From assembly GCA_023423335.1 (NCBI GenBank), contig JAFAFU010000051.1:62001-126000 (forward strand): DNA of 64,000 nucleotides, written 5' to 3'. The stretch is from Bacillota bacterium. Its GTDB lineage: Bacteria > Bacillota > Clostridia > Lachnospirales > Lachnospiraceae. The notes beneath the pieces are model-generated. The model was given only the letters and a program-made list of their open reading frames with translations, was not told the DNA's origin and searched no databases. The translations under genes were made by a program, and so were the position numbers. Below are positions 17,535 to 25,055 of this stretch, in pieces (position 1 is the first letter of the stretch; each line of letters begins with the position of its first letter).

Positions 17535-19274
17535 ATGAAATTCAAATTTAAGAAGTTTATATCGTATTATAGGCCATATACCGGGTTGTTCACGTCGGTC
17601 ATGCTATGTGCATTGATTGCAGCGGCAATATCTCTGGTATTTCCCTTACTGACAAGATATGTTACCAAAACAATATTACAGGGTAACTTAGAGCATGCAC
17701 TGGATCAGATTTTAAAGGTCGGCATACTTATGCTGATATTGATCGGAATACAGATGCTGAACAGCTTTTATGTTGATTACAAAGGACATGCCATGGGGGC
17801 AATGATGGAACGGGATATGCGCTCAGAGCTGTTTGATCATTATCAAAAGCTTTCCTTTTCCTTTTATGATGGGCAAACGACAGCCAGGCTGATGACCAGA
17901 ATCACGAATGATTTACTTTCCTTATCGGAATTCTATCATCATGCCCCGGAAGATTATGTAATTTATTTCATAAAGTTTATGGGTACCTTCGTTATCCTGT
18001 TGAGCATTAATGTTAAATTAACCCTGGCGGTTTTTCTGACCTTGCCTTTTATGGCTGCTTTTTCTTATTATTTTAATAAGAAGCTTAGGAATGCATTAGG
18101 AACCAACTGGGACCGGATCGGGGATATTAATGCCCAGGTAGAAGATAGCCTGTCCGGCATCCGGGTTGTTAAATCCTTTGTTAATGAGGAGATGGAAAAG
18201 TCAAAGTTTGCTTATGAAAACAGCCGTTTTCTGGACAGCAGGAAAAGCATCTATCGGAACGAAGCCTATCTATATAATGGGATGAATGCTTTTATACAGT
18301 TAATTACGGTTACAGTTATTATTCTCGGTGGGGTGAATATCATCAATACCTCTCTGGATATCGCTGATTTAATTACCTTTTTATTATGCACGGGTAATCT
18401 CGTTGAACCGGTACAGAGATTAAATCATGTCGCGAAGCAGCTGCAGGAAGGAATCACTTGTTTTAATCGGTTTATGGAGATTATGAATATAGAACCGGAT
18501 ATCACGGATTTGGCAGATGCGAGGGAATTAGAATGTATTCACGGAAATATAACCTTTCATCAGGCATCATTTAAATACCGCGAAGAGCTGGATTGTGTTT
18601 TTGAAAACCTATCTCTTGAAGTAAAGGCAGGAGATTTTATTGCCTTGGTAGGCCCCTCCGGAATTGGAAAAACAACATTATGCTCACTGATACCTCGTTT
18701 TTACGATGTTACTGGAGGAGAGGTGTTGATTGATAAGGTTAATGTCAAGAACATAAAGCTGGATTTCTTAAGAAAAAATATCGGCATTGTGCAACAGGAG
18801 GTATACCTTTTTTCCGGTACAGTCCTGGATAATATCCGTTATGGAAAATCAGATGCTTGTTACGAGGAGATTGTGGAGGCGGCTAAGAGGGCCCATGCCC
18901 ATGATTTTATTATGAAATTACCGAATGGGTATCATACCGACCTTGGACAAAGGGGTGTAAAATTATCCGGAGGTCAAAGGCAAAGATTAAGCATAGCCAG
19001 GGTATTTCTTAAGAATCCGCCGATTTTGATTTTTGATGAAGCAACCAGTGCTTTGGATAATAAGAGTGAGAAGATAATCCGGGATTCATTAGAAAGGCTA
19101 TCCAGGAACCGTACCACCATTGTCATTGCCCATCGGTTATCTACAATCAGAAATGCCAAGCGGATTATTGTATTAACGGAACAAGGCATCAGCGAAGAGG
19201 GAACCCATGAAGAGCTGATCGGGTTAAATGGTGCATATGCGCATTTATATAATGTGCAGGCTAAAATTGAGTAG
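17535..19274 (+). CDS. ABC exporter half-transporter (permease-ATPase fusion)
   Basis: A 579-residue type IV ABC exporter: six membrane spans in the first 320 residues followed by a nucleotide-binding domain. Walker A GPSGIGKTT, the Q-loop GIVQQEVYLFSG, the signature LSGGQRQRLS, Walker B ILIFDEATSAL and the H-loop histidine in IVIAHRLST are all intact, so it should work as a homodimer. Families include lipid, peptide and drug exporters; the substrate is not readable. It is a single gene, expressed after an 18-codon leader, which favours an inducible drug or antimicrobial role. Confidence 0.9.
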   Translation: MKFKFKKFISYYRPYTGLFTSVMLCALIAAAISLVFPLLTRYVTKTILQGNLEHALDQILKVGILMLILIGIQMLNSFYVDYKGHAMGAMMERDMRSELFDHYQKLSFSFYDGQTTARLMTRITNDLLSLSEFYHHAPEDYVIYFIKFMGTFVILLSINVKLTLAVFLTLPFMAAFSYYFNKKLRNALGTNWDRIGDINAQVEDSLSGIRVVKSFVNEEMEKSKFAYENSRFLDSRKSIYRNEAYLYNGMNAFIQLITVTVIILGGVNIINTSLDIADLITFLLCTGNLVEPVQRLNHVAKQLQEGITCFNRFMEIMNIEPDITDLADARELECIHGNITFHQASFKYREELDCVFENLSLEVKAGDFIALVGPSGIGKTTLCSLIPRFYDVTGGEVLIDKVNVKNIKLDFLRKNIGIVQQEVYLFSGTVLDNIRYGKSDACYEEIVEAAKRAHAHDFIMKLPNGYHTDLGQRGVKLSGGQRQRLSIARVFLKNPPILIFDEATSALDNKSEKIIRDSLERLSRNRTTIVIAHRLSTIRNAKRIIVLTEQGISEEGTHEELIGLNGAYAHLYNVQAKIE

Positions 19275-19323
19275 CTTTAATTATAACGGCATTGTATTAT
19301 AAAGCTGTTTTACTGAGATGGAG

Positions 19324-19364
19324 TGCACCGCAAGGATTAGAATAAACTAATGTTTGGCGGTGCA
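19324..19364 (+). other. Long hairpin after the ABC exporter
   Basis: TGCACCGC (19324-19331) pairs with GCGGTGCA (19357-19364), with an inner ATTAG/CTAAT helix. It lacks a clean T-run afterwards (TTCTAT), so it may be a weak terminator or an RNA-stabilising structure. Confidence 0.45.
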
Positions 19365-19407
19365 TTCTATCGATATCGTGTCATAAGGAAGGGGCAAAAT
19401 ATTAATC

Positions 19408-19539
19408 ATGGATAGAAAAAGCGAGCTGAAGCAACAGTATAAGCTGATGAAGGCGAATTACAGCGAAGATTTAAAGCTACTAGAAATGATTTGGGAAGAG
19501 AAGCTGGTCAATGAGAATTATAGCTTCTATAAAAGATAA
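19408..19539 (+). CDS. Small charged hypothetical protein, 43 residues
   Basis: ATG 19408 to TAA 19539 encodes MDRKSELKQQYKLMKANYSE followed by 23 more residues, predicted as two short charged helices. GGAAGGGG lies upstream but about 13 bases from the start, longer than ideal. Codon use looks like that of real genes nearby. It could be a small protein or the remnant of a longer one; no family is recognised. Confidence 0.45.
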   Translation: MDRKSELKQQYKLMKANYSEDLKLLEMIWEEKLVNENYSFYKR

Positions 19540-19558
19540 AATCATAGAATAGAAGTTC

Positions 19559-19587
19559 TTGACAATAGTTTGATGTCAAACTATAAT
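19559..19587 (+). promoter_or_regulatory. Consensus promoter with an embedded palindromic operator
   Basis: TTGACA (19559-19564), 17 bases, then TATAAT (19582-19587): a perfect sigma-A consensus. The spacer and the front of the -10 box form a 20-bp palindrome, ATAGTTTGA-TG-TCAAACTAT (19565-19584). The same core recurs at 20035-20052 before the hydrolase, so it is very probably the operator of the MarR protein encoded directly downstream. Confidence 0.85.
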
Positions 19588-19593
19588 AGACTT

Positions 19594-20019
19594 ATGAATA
19601 CAAGTGACATAATTTCATTAATTTCAAGAATAAGACGTAATGTCAATGGACTTATTGTTTCAGAGCTTTCCAATCATGGGATTGAAGGGTTGGCGGTATC
19701 CCATGGGGATATTCTCTATTCGCTTTTCCGGAAGCAGAAAATGACGATGGCAGAGATTGCAGGAAGAATCAGTAAGGATAAATCAACGGTTACTGCACTC
19801 GCCGATAAGCTGATGAAGCTTGGCTATATCAGGAAAGAAAGAGACACAGAGGATACCAGAGTGGTTTATATGACCCTGACACCGAAGGGACTTGCGCTGG
19901 AACCGGTTTTTATGGCCATATCGGAAAAAATGCTGGAAATCTTTTACCGGGGAATTACAGAAGGTGAGAGGCAGGAACTGTTCCGGATTTTAAGTAAAAT
20001 TGACAGCAATTTCAATTAA
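19594..20019 (+). CDS. MarR-family transcriptional regulator
   Basis: A 141-residue winged-helix repressor. The DNA-binding part reads KMTMAEIAGRISKDKSTVTALADKLMKLGYIRKERDTEDTRVVYMTLTPKG, with the Asp-x-Arg wing. There is no N-terminal cysteine of the OhrR type, so it is probably ligand-responsive and not a thiol peroxide sensor. The best start, ATG 19594, lies seven bases after the -10 box, exactly where transcription should begin, and has no ribosome site, so the mRNA may be leaderless. It probably represses itself and the hydrolase gene through paired TAGTTTGA-type palindromes. Confidence 0.9.
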   Translation: MNTSDIISLISRIRRNVNGLIVSELSNHGIEGLAVSHGDILYSLFRKQKMTMAEIAGRISKDKSTVTALADKLMKLGYIRKERDTEDTRVVYMTLTPKGLALEPVFMAISEKMLEIFYRGITEGERQELFRILSKIDSNFN

Positions 20020-20025
20020 TATTTT

Positions 20026-20054
20026 TTGGTTTAATAGTTTGATATCAAACTAAT
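20026..20054 (+). promoter_or_regulatory. Second MarR operator within a probable hydrolase promoter
   Basis: An 18-bp perfect palindrome TAGTTTGATATCAAACTA (20035-20052) shares its half-sites with the operator in the marR promoter. TTGGTT (20026-20031) and ACTAAT (20049-20054) are 17 bases apart and flank it just as the -35 and -10 boxes flank the first operator. The palindrome is clear; the promoter boxes are weak. Confidence 0.7.
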
Positions 20055-20073
20055 TAAAGGAGGAATTTATAGT

Positions 20074-20922
20074 ATGGAATACACAAAATTATTGCCACCC
20101 CATGTGGAGAGGATGGTCGGAGAGAACGATTTGTATCTGGAAGAATATGAAGGGGCGGGCAGCCCTGAAATTTCAGGAGCAAAATTGCCGTTGCTGTTTG
20201 TGCACGGCGCATATACCGGAAGCTGGATGTGGAGTAAATTCATTCCTCATTTCATCGGCGGCGGATGGAAATGCTATGCCATGAATTTAAGAAGCCACTA
20301 CAAAAGTCGGGTAATGGATATGACGAAGATAACCTTTGAAGACTATCTGGAGGATGTTAAAGAAATTATCTCAGTGGTGAAAGAAGAATGCGGGACAGCT
20401 CCGGTGATTATTGGTTTCAGCCTGGGGGGAATACTATGCCAGAAGCTGGCAGAGACAGAGGAGCTTCATGGTATGGTGCTGATCGATTCTTGTATGTGCA
20501 GAGAGGTAAATGCGATCGCCCCGTATGATGCCCTGATAGAAAACAACTTTGGTATGGTTGTTCCGGCTCCCGTCCGTGATAAATGCCCCGGCATAGATGA
20601 ATCGTTGGAGGATATCGCATTCCAGATTAAATATCTCTCTATGGAAGCCGCCCAGGCACTGCTTGCCTGCGGATGCTGGATCAAAGGAATCGAAGGAATT
20701 CCGGTGGACAGCAGATTCCTCACATGTCCGGTTCTCGTTATAAAAGCTGTGAACAGCGATCAGGATGACCGTCGCGGAAGAGCAGAAGCAGAATATTTTC
20801 ATGCAGAATATACCGGCCTTTGGAATACCACTCATACGGGACTGCTTGTCGGTCAGAGATATCAGGAGACCGCGAACCGGGTTCTGGTGTGGTTAGAGGA
20901 AGTATTTAAAAGAAAGGAATAG
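20074..20922 (+). CDS. Alpha/beta hydrolase
   Basis: A 282-residue alpha/beta-fold hydrolase, probably an esterase or lipase-like enzyme. PLLFVHGAYTGSWMW is the oxyanion-hole strand, VIIGFSLGGILCQKLA holds the nucleophile serine (G-F-S-L-G), and TTHTGLLVG near the end supplies the likely catalytic histidine. No signal peptide, so cytoplasmic. Start follows AAAGGAGG. It lies 54 bases after the MarR gene with a matching operator in between, so it is the likely target of that repressor and may act on the inducer. Confidence 0.85.
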   Translation: MEYTKLLPPHVERMVGENDLYLEEYEGAGSPEISGAKLPLLFVHGAYTGSWMWSKFIPHFIGGGWKCYAMNLRSHYKSRVMDMTKITFEDYLEDVKEIISVVKEECGTAPVIIGFSLGGILCQKLAETEELHGMVLIDSCMCREVNAIAPYDALIENNFGMVVPAPVRDKCPGIDESLEDIAFQIKYLSMEAAQALLACGCWIKGIEGIPVDSRFLTCPVLVIKAVNSDQDDRRGRAEAEYFHAEYTGLWNTTHTGLLVGQRYQETANRVLVWLEEVFKRKE

Positions 20923-20923
20923 G

Positions 20924-20952
20924 TTGACAAATGAATTTAAATTGTGTACAAT
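20924..20952 (+). promoter_or_regulatory. Sigma-A promoter for glutathione peroxidase
   Basis: TTGACA (20924-20929), 17-base spacer, TACAAT (20947-20952). The -35 box begins one base after the stop codon of the hydrolase gene. Predicted transcription start near 20959. Confidence 0.8.
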
Positions 20953-20962
20953 AAATGTATAG

Positions 20963-20977
20963 TACAATTGAATTGTA
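20963..20977 (+). promoter_or_regulatory. OhrR-box-like palindrome in the peroxidase leader
   Basis: TACAATT-G-AATTGTA is a perfect 7-1-7 palindrome just after the predicted transcription start. The half-site TACAATT is that of the Bacillus OhrR operator, as I recall it. Binding here would block initiation. No OhrR gene is visible in the window. Confidence 0.6.
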
Positions 20978-20998
20978 AGCACATAAAAGGAGAATGGT

Positions 20999-21481
20999 AT
21001 GAGCATTTATGATTATCAGGTAAAGGATGGCAAAGACCGTATAATAAGCTTAAAAGAATATGAAGGCAAAGTACTGTTGATTGTAAACACTGCCACAGGC
21101 TGCGGGTTTACTCCCCAATATGAAGGGTTGCAGAGATTATATGATAAATATAAGGATCAGGGTTTTGTGGTTCTGGACTTTCCCTGCAATCAATTCGGGC
21201 ATCAGGCGCCCGGTACGAATCAGGAGATCGCGGGATTCTGCCAGCTCCGCTATGGGACCACTTTTCCTACCTTTGCAAAGCTGGAAGTGAATGGAGAAAA
21301 CGAGGCTCCTCTCTATGGTTTTCTTAAGAAGCAGCAAAGGGGGATCATGGGCAATAATATTAAATGGAACTTTACGAAATTCTTAGTCGACAAGGACGGC
21401 AATGTGACAGCTCGTTATTCGCCTGTCACAACGCCGGAACAGATCGAAGAAAGTATTATTAAGCTTCTTCCCGGTAAATAA
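20999..21481 (+). CDS. Glutathione peroxidase-family thiol peroxidase
   Basis: A 160-residue peroxidase that reduces hydrogen or organic peroxides, in bacteria usually with thioredoxin as donor. The active-site loop NTATGCGFTPQY holds cysteine and not selenocysteine; the catalytic partners are the Gln in FPCNQFGHQ and the Trp/Asn in WNFTKFL. The length and sequence match the Gpx/BsaA group. The gene has its own consensus promoter, an OhrR-like palindrome in the leader, and a terminator after it, so it is a single-gene oxidative-stress unit. Start at 20999 follows AAAGGAG. Confidence 0.95.
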   Translation: MSIYDYQVKDGKDRIISLKEYEGKVLLIVNTATGCGFTPQYEGLQRLYDKYKDQGFVVLDFPCNQFGHQAPGTNQEIAGFCQLRYGTTFPTFAKLEVNGENEAPLYGFLKKQQRGIMGNNIKWNFTKFLVDKDGNVTARYSPVTTPEQIEESIIKLLPGK

Positions 21482-21489
21482 TTAATATT

Positions 21490-21516
21490 AAAAAGCTGCC
21501 GCAGGGCAGCTTTTTT
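21490..21516 (+). terminator. Terminator after glutathione peroxidase
   Basis: AAAAGCTGCC pairs with GGCAGCTTTT around a short loop and continues into six T residues. Confidence 0.92.
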
Positions 21517-21697
21517 CGTGATACAATCCGGGATGGTATCGTACTGTAGTGTAGAATATTGACAGAACAATTATTCCGATTGTGCATCATAGCGGTTGAT
21601 TTTTATTGGTTACAAATGATAAAATATTGGAAAAGCCCTGGAGCAAGGAGCGCCTTATGTATTAGATATTGATATCGTAGAAAAGGAGAACAGAAAT

Positions 21698-22666
21698 ATG
21701 GTCTATTATTTCTTTGAAGAGGTTGATAATAAATTAATATCGTTTATCGGAGTCATATTTGCATTTACAATTACCTGCTTTGTATTGTACCGGTTTGGTA
21801 AGCTGCTGCCCAGGGATGCGGGCAGAGATTATGCCCATGACGGTAAATTATCTGCCGGAAAACCAAGGGGAGCAGGGTTTTTATTTATTATTACCCTTAT
21901 CCTGTCTTCTCTTTTGTTCAGCAAGCCGAACAGGGAAATCCTTGTGTACCTGTTCTATATTGGATCAGCGATGATCACGGGATTTCTGGACGATTGTTCA
22001 AAAACTCCCTGGGGTGAATATAAAAAGGGTGTGTTGGATTTTGTCATCGCCTTCATGGTTGCGGTATCGTACCTGCAGTTCAATACCAGCACAATTACGA
22101 TAGAAACACTGGGAAGAGAGATGACCCTTCCGCCTGCTGTGTTTGTGATTCTGACCGTAGTGCTGGTATGGACCTCAATTAATGTCACAAACTGTTCCGA
22201 CGGAGTGGATGGTTTATCCGGAATCCTGGCCATTGCTTCATTAATCACAATTTTTATCATTAATTTCCTGAAGGAGCAGAATATCGATTTTAACTATTTC
22301 ATCCTTATGTTTGTGATGTGCTTACTGGCGTATCTATGGTACAACATTACCCCCAGCGTTATGATCATGGGGGATGCCGGTTCAAGGGCAATGGGGCTGT
22401 TTATCAGCCTGGCAATACTTAAGACAGGCAGCCCTTTGTTATATGTACCGGTCGCCTTTGTCTTGATCCTGGATGGCGGCTTGGGATTAGTCAAAATATT
22501 TTTGCTGCGTTTCTTAAAAATAAGAGTGTTATCAAAGGTCAGAACGCCTCTGCATGATCACGTCCGAAAAGTATGGAACTGGTCCAATACTCAGGTTGTT
22601 TTCCGCTTTGCCGCAATCCAGATCCTGATCTCCATTGCAGTTATTTATCTGATCCTCTTAAAATAG
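21698..22666 (+). CDS. MraY-like polyprenyl-phosphate phospho-sugar transferase
   Basis: A 322-residue integral membrane enzyme of glycosyltransferase family 4, which moves a phospho-sugar from a nucleotide onto undecaprenyl phosphate. Family motifs: an early GKPRGAGF loop, the Asp-rich GFLDDCSK, the nucleophile region NCSDGVDGLSG and MGDAGSRAMG, and the HHH-like loop PLHDHVRK. These point to the MraY branch (MurNAc-pentapeptide transfer), but the usual mur/fts neighbours are absent and motifs are slightly off-consensus, so it is probably a paralogue for another wall glycopolymer or a second MraY. Start after AAAGGAG at 21698. It is a single gene. Confidence 0.85.
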   Translation: MVYYFFEEVDNKLISFIGVIFAFTITCFVLYRFGKLLPRDAGRDYAHDGKLSAGKPRGAGFLFIITLILSSLLFSKPNREILVYLFYIGSAMITGFLDDCSKTPWGEYKKGVLDFVIAFMVAVSYLQFNTSTITIETLGREMTLPPAVFVILTVVLVWTSINVTNCSDGVDGLSGILAIASLITIFIINFLKEQNIDFNYFILMFVMCLLAYLWYNITPSVMIMGDAGSRAMGLFISLAILKTGSPLLYVPVAFVLILDGGLGLVKIFLLRFLKIRVLSKVRTPLHDHVRKVWNWSNTQVVFRFAAIQILISIAVIYLILLK

Positions 22667-22684
22667 ATGGATCATCGTAAATCG

Positions 22685-23818
22685 TTAACCAAATATGGAT
22701 AAAAGCACACCGGCCGCTACCGCGGAACCGATGACACCGGCTACATTGGGTCCCATGGCAAACATGAGGAGATAATTACCGGGATTTGCTTTCTGACCTT
22801 CAATGTGTGAAACCCTGGCCGCCATGGGAACTGCGGATACTCCGGCGGAGCCGATTAACGGATTTACCTTACCCTTGGTAATCCAACACATTAATTTGCC
22901 GATCAGTAAGCCGCCGACGGTGCTAAACATAAAGGCGGTAAGTCCGAGCAGAATGATACCCAGAGTTTTCGGCTTTAGAAAAGCGGTTCCGACGGCAGTT
23001 GCACCAACTGTGGTCCCCAGGAAAATGGTTACGATATTTATTAATGCATTCTGGACTGTATCGGATAACCGTTCCACCACACCGGATTCTTTAAAGAGAT
23101 TACCCAGCATCAGCATACCAATCAGCGGAGCCACGGAGGGAAGCAGTAAGATACACAATAAGGATACTACGATCGGGAAGCATACCTTCTCCAACTTAGA
23201 TACCTTACGCAGCTGTTCCATTTTAATGCTGCGCTCCTTCTCCGTCGTAAGTAATCTCATCAGCGGAGGCTGTATCAAGGGAATGAGCGCCATATACGAA
23301 TAAGCCGCAATGGCGATGGAGGCCAGCAGATGATTGGCAAGCTTTGCAGTGAGGTAGATAGCGGTAGGGCCGTCAGCGCCTCCGATAATACCGATCGAAG
23401 CAGCTTCTTCCGGGGTAAAGCCAAATAGAATGGCAATAATGAAGGCGACTGCAATGCCAAATTGTGAGCCTGCACCGATCAGCATACTGCTGGGGCGGGC
23501 GATCAGGGGACCAAAATCTGTCATAGCTCCGATCCCTAAGAATATCAAAGAGGGATAAATACCCTTCTTTACACCTAAGTATAAATAATATAAAAGTCCT
23601 CCTGCCTGCGTACCGGTCGGTTCATCCATTAAGCCGGTCATGGGCAGGTTAGCCAATAGCATACCGAAGGCGATGGGTAACAGTAAGAGAGGTTCAAATT
23701 TTTTCACGATAGCAAGATATATAAGTACGAGGGCAACTAGCATCATAACCGCAGCTTGCCACGTCATCGCAGAAAAACCGGAATCCTCCCATAATTTAAT
23801 TAATAAATCGATAAACAC
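22685..23818 (-). CDS. Sodium-pumping decarboxylase, beta subunit (OadB/GcdB/MmdB family)
   Basis: Membrane subunit that couples decarboxylation of carboxybiotin to sodium export. The 377-residue product is nearly all membrane spans. GIIGGADGPTAIYLTAKLA holds the aspartate of the sodium site, and NPLIGSAGVSAVPMAARVSH, then NPGNYLLMFAMGPNVAGVIG, are the hallmark C-terminal motifs. GTG at 23818 lies seven bases after GGAGG. The gamma subunit precedes it. The alpha carboxyltransferase and biotin protein are not here, so the substrate (oxaloacetate, glutaconyl-CoA or methylmalonyl-CoA) cannot be told. Confidence 0.93.
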   Translation of the reverse strand: MFIDLLIKLWEDSGFSAMTWQAAVMMLVALVLIYLAIVKKFEPLLLLPIAFGMLLANLPMTGLMDEPTGTQAGGLLYYLYLGVKKGIYPSLIFLGIGAMTDFGPLIARPSSMLIGAGSQFGIAVAFIIAILFGFTPEEAASIGIIGGADGPTAIYLTAKLANHLLASIAIAAYSYMALIPLIQPPLMRLLTTEKERSIKMEQLRKVSKLEKVCFPIVVSLLCILLLPSVAPLIGMLMLGNLFKESGVVERLSDTVQNALINIVTIFLGTTVGATAVGTAFLKPKTLGIILLGLTAFMFSTVGGLLIGKLMCWITKGKVNPLIGSAGVSAVPMAARVSHIEGQKANPGNYLLMFAMGPNVAGVIGSAVAAGVLLSIFG

Positions 23819-23868
23819 GTTTCATCCTCCTTTTTCAGGTTTGATAGTTAGGTATCCTGTAACATAGG

Positions 23869-24024
23869 CTACGGATTAGTTTTTGCAGAGTCGGGAGCAT
23901 TTCTTTTCTCAATAAATCGGATGATTAAGGAGAATACGCGCAGAATAGCCCATAGCATCCCAAGTACTGCAAATACAACGGACATACAGGACAGAGCAAT
24001 CGGAATACTCTCAAGTACCGTCAT
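23869..24024 (-). CDS. Decarboxylase gamma-subunit-like small membrane protein (OadG family)
   Basis: A 51-residue protein with one membrane span (IALSCMSVVFAVLGMLWAIL) followed by a short charged tail (RFIEKRNAPDSAKTNP). Size, topology and position 50 bases before the beta subunit fit the OadG/gamma family, which assembles the decarboxylase complex. A longer in-frame start upstream exists, but AAAGGAGGT at 24031-24039 decides for ATG 24024. Confidence 0.78.
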   Translation of the reverse strand: MTVLESIPIALSCMSVVFAVLGMLWAILRVFSLIIRFIEKRNAPDSAKTNP

Positions 24025-24223
24025 TTTTTTACCTCCTTTCATTCTAATGATCAGCTTTTGTGTATGATAAACATAAAAATGGGGAGGACTAATAAAAAAG
24101 CCCTCCACCCTATAAGCTCAAAACTTGAAACAGTTTTTCAACTGCCAACCGGAATATTTTAAATATTTTATTTGTTTAAATTTTAACATGGTGCGATTCT
24201 GCTGTCAACGCTTACCGTCATGA

Positions 24224-24258
24224 AAAATGCCGATGTATTGGTCAGCGATCGGCATTTT
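24224..24258 (-). terminator. Terminator of the YczE-like gene
   Basis: AAAATGCCGAT pairs with ATCGGCATTTT around a 13-base loop. On the minus strand it follows the stop codon at 24269 and ends in TTTTT. Confidence 0.82.
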
Positions 24259-24268
24259 ACTATTTAAA

Positions 24269-24922
24269 TTATGCTTTTCTTCGGGTAAACAGCGTAGTAC
24301 AAGTTCCGCTTAAGGTCTCATGCTCAACCCGGGTTACATCAAATCTCAGCAGCCGGAAGGTGACCTGTACACAGAAGCCTATGGCAAAGGCAGACAGGAG
24401 GGTTCCTACCCCGATCATGCCGCCAAGCCTCCAGCCAATTAAGACGGCAAACAATTCAATAGAACCTCTGCAGAGGCCCACCGGTAACCCTGTCTTACGG
24501 GTCAGGGCAACCATCAGACTATCTCTGGGGCCTGCCCCAAAGGAGGAATCGATATAGAAGTAGGAGCCAAGGGCAATGATAAATAACCCAAAAATATCCA
24601 TAATCAGTCCGCTGAATAAATTCCTTGCGACAGGAACAATTCCCAGCCAGAGGAGCAGATCGATTAATACCCCGATCAGAACCATATTCAGGATGGTTCC
24701 GAGTCCCAGCTTCTCACCGAGAAGCAGAGTTATTATGACGATAATTACTCCGGTCAGGATGGAGATGTTTCCGATGCTTATACCGGATAATTTAGAAATT
24801 CCGGCATGTAAAACATCCCAGGGGGCATAGCCGATATTTGCATTCATGGTAATAACGATGCCCAGTGCATACAGGAATAGTCCCAATAGCAAGCGCAGCA
24901 GGCGGGTAAGAAAATGTTTCAT
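24269..24922 (-). CDS. YczE/YitT-type integral membrane protein
   Basis: A 217-residue membrane protein with about five spans. The features GIVITMNANIGYAPWDVLHAG, then GTILNMVLIGVLIDLLL, SFGAGPRDSLMVALTRKTG and GWRLGGMIGVGTLLSAFAIG match the YczE-like family, two sequence-related halves with Asn/Pro-Trp-Asp and Gly-Pro-Arg-Asp loops. The biochemical role of the family is not established; YczE is needed for lipopeptide synthesis in Bacillus. Single gene with its own terminator. Confidence 0.82.
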   Translation of the reverse strand: MKHFLTRLLRLLLGLFLYALGIVITMNANIGYAPWDVLHAGISKLSGISIGNISILTGVIIVIITLLLGEKLGLGTILNMVLIGVLIDLLLWLGIVPVARNLFSGLIMDIFGLFIIALGSYFYIDSSFGAGPRDSLMVALTRKTGLPVGLCRGSIELFAVLIGWRLGGMIGVGTLLSAFAIGFCVQVTFRLLRFDVTRVEHETLSGTCTTLFTRRKA

Positions 24923-25055
24923 CTTATATCGTCCTCTCTGATTATGATATCGATTCGTAGGAATCGTGTAATCACCATTATAGAGAGTTTCAAATTTAAG
25001 TCAATCTGTTATTGCAATTATTTTAATCGTAACAGTAGCATATTGTTTTCCAGCT

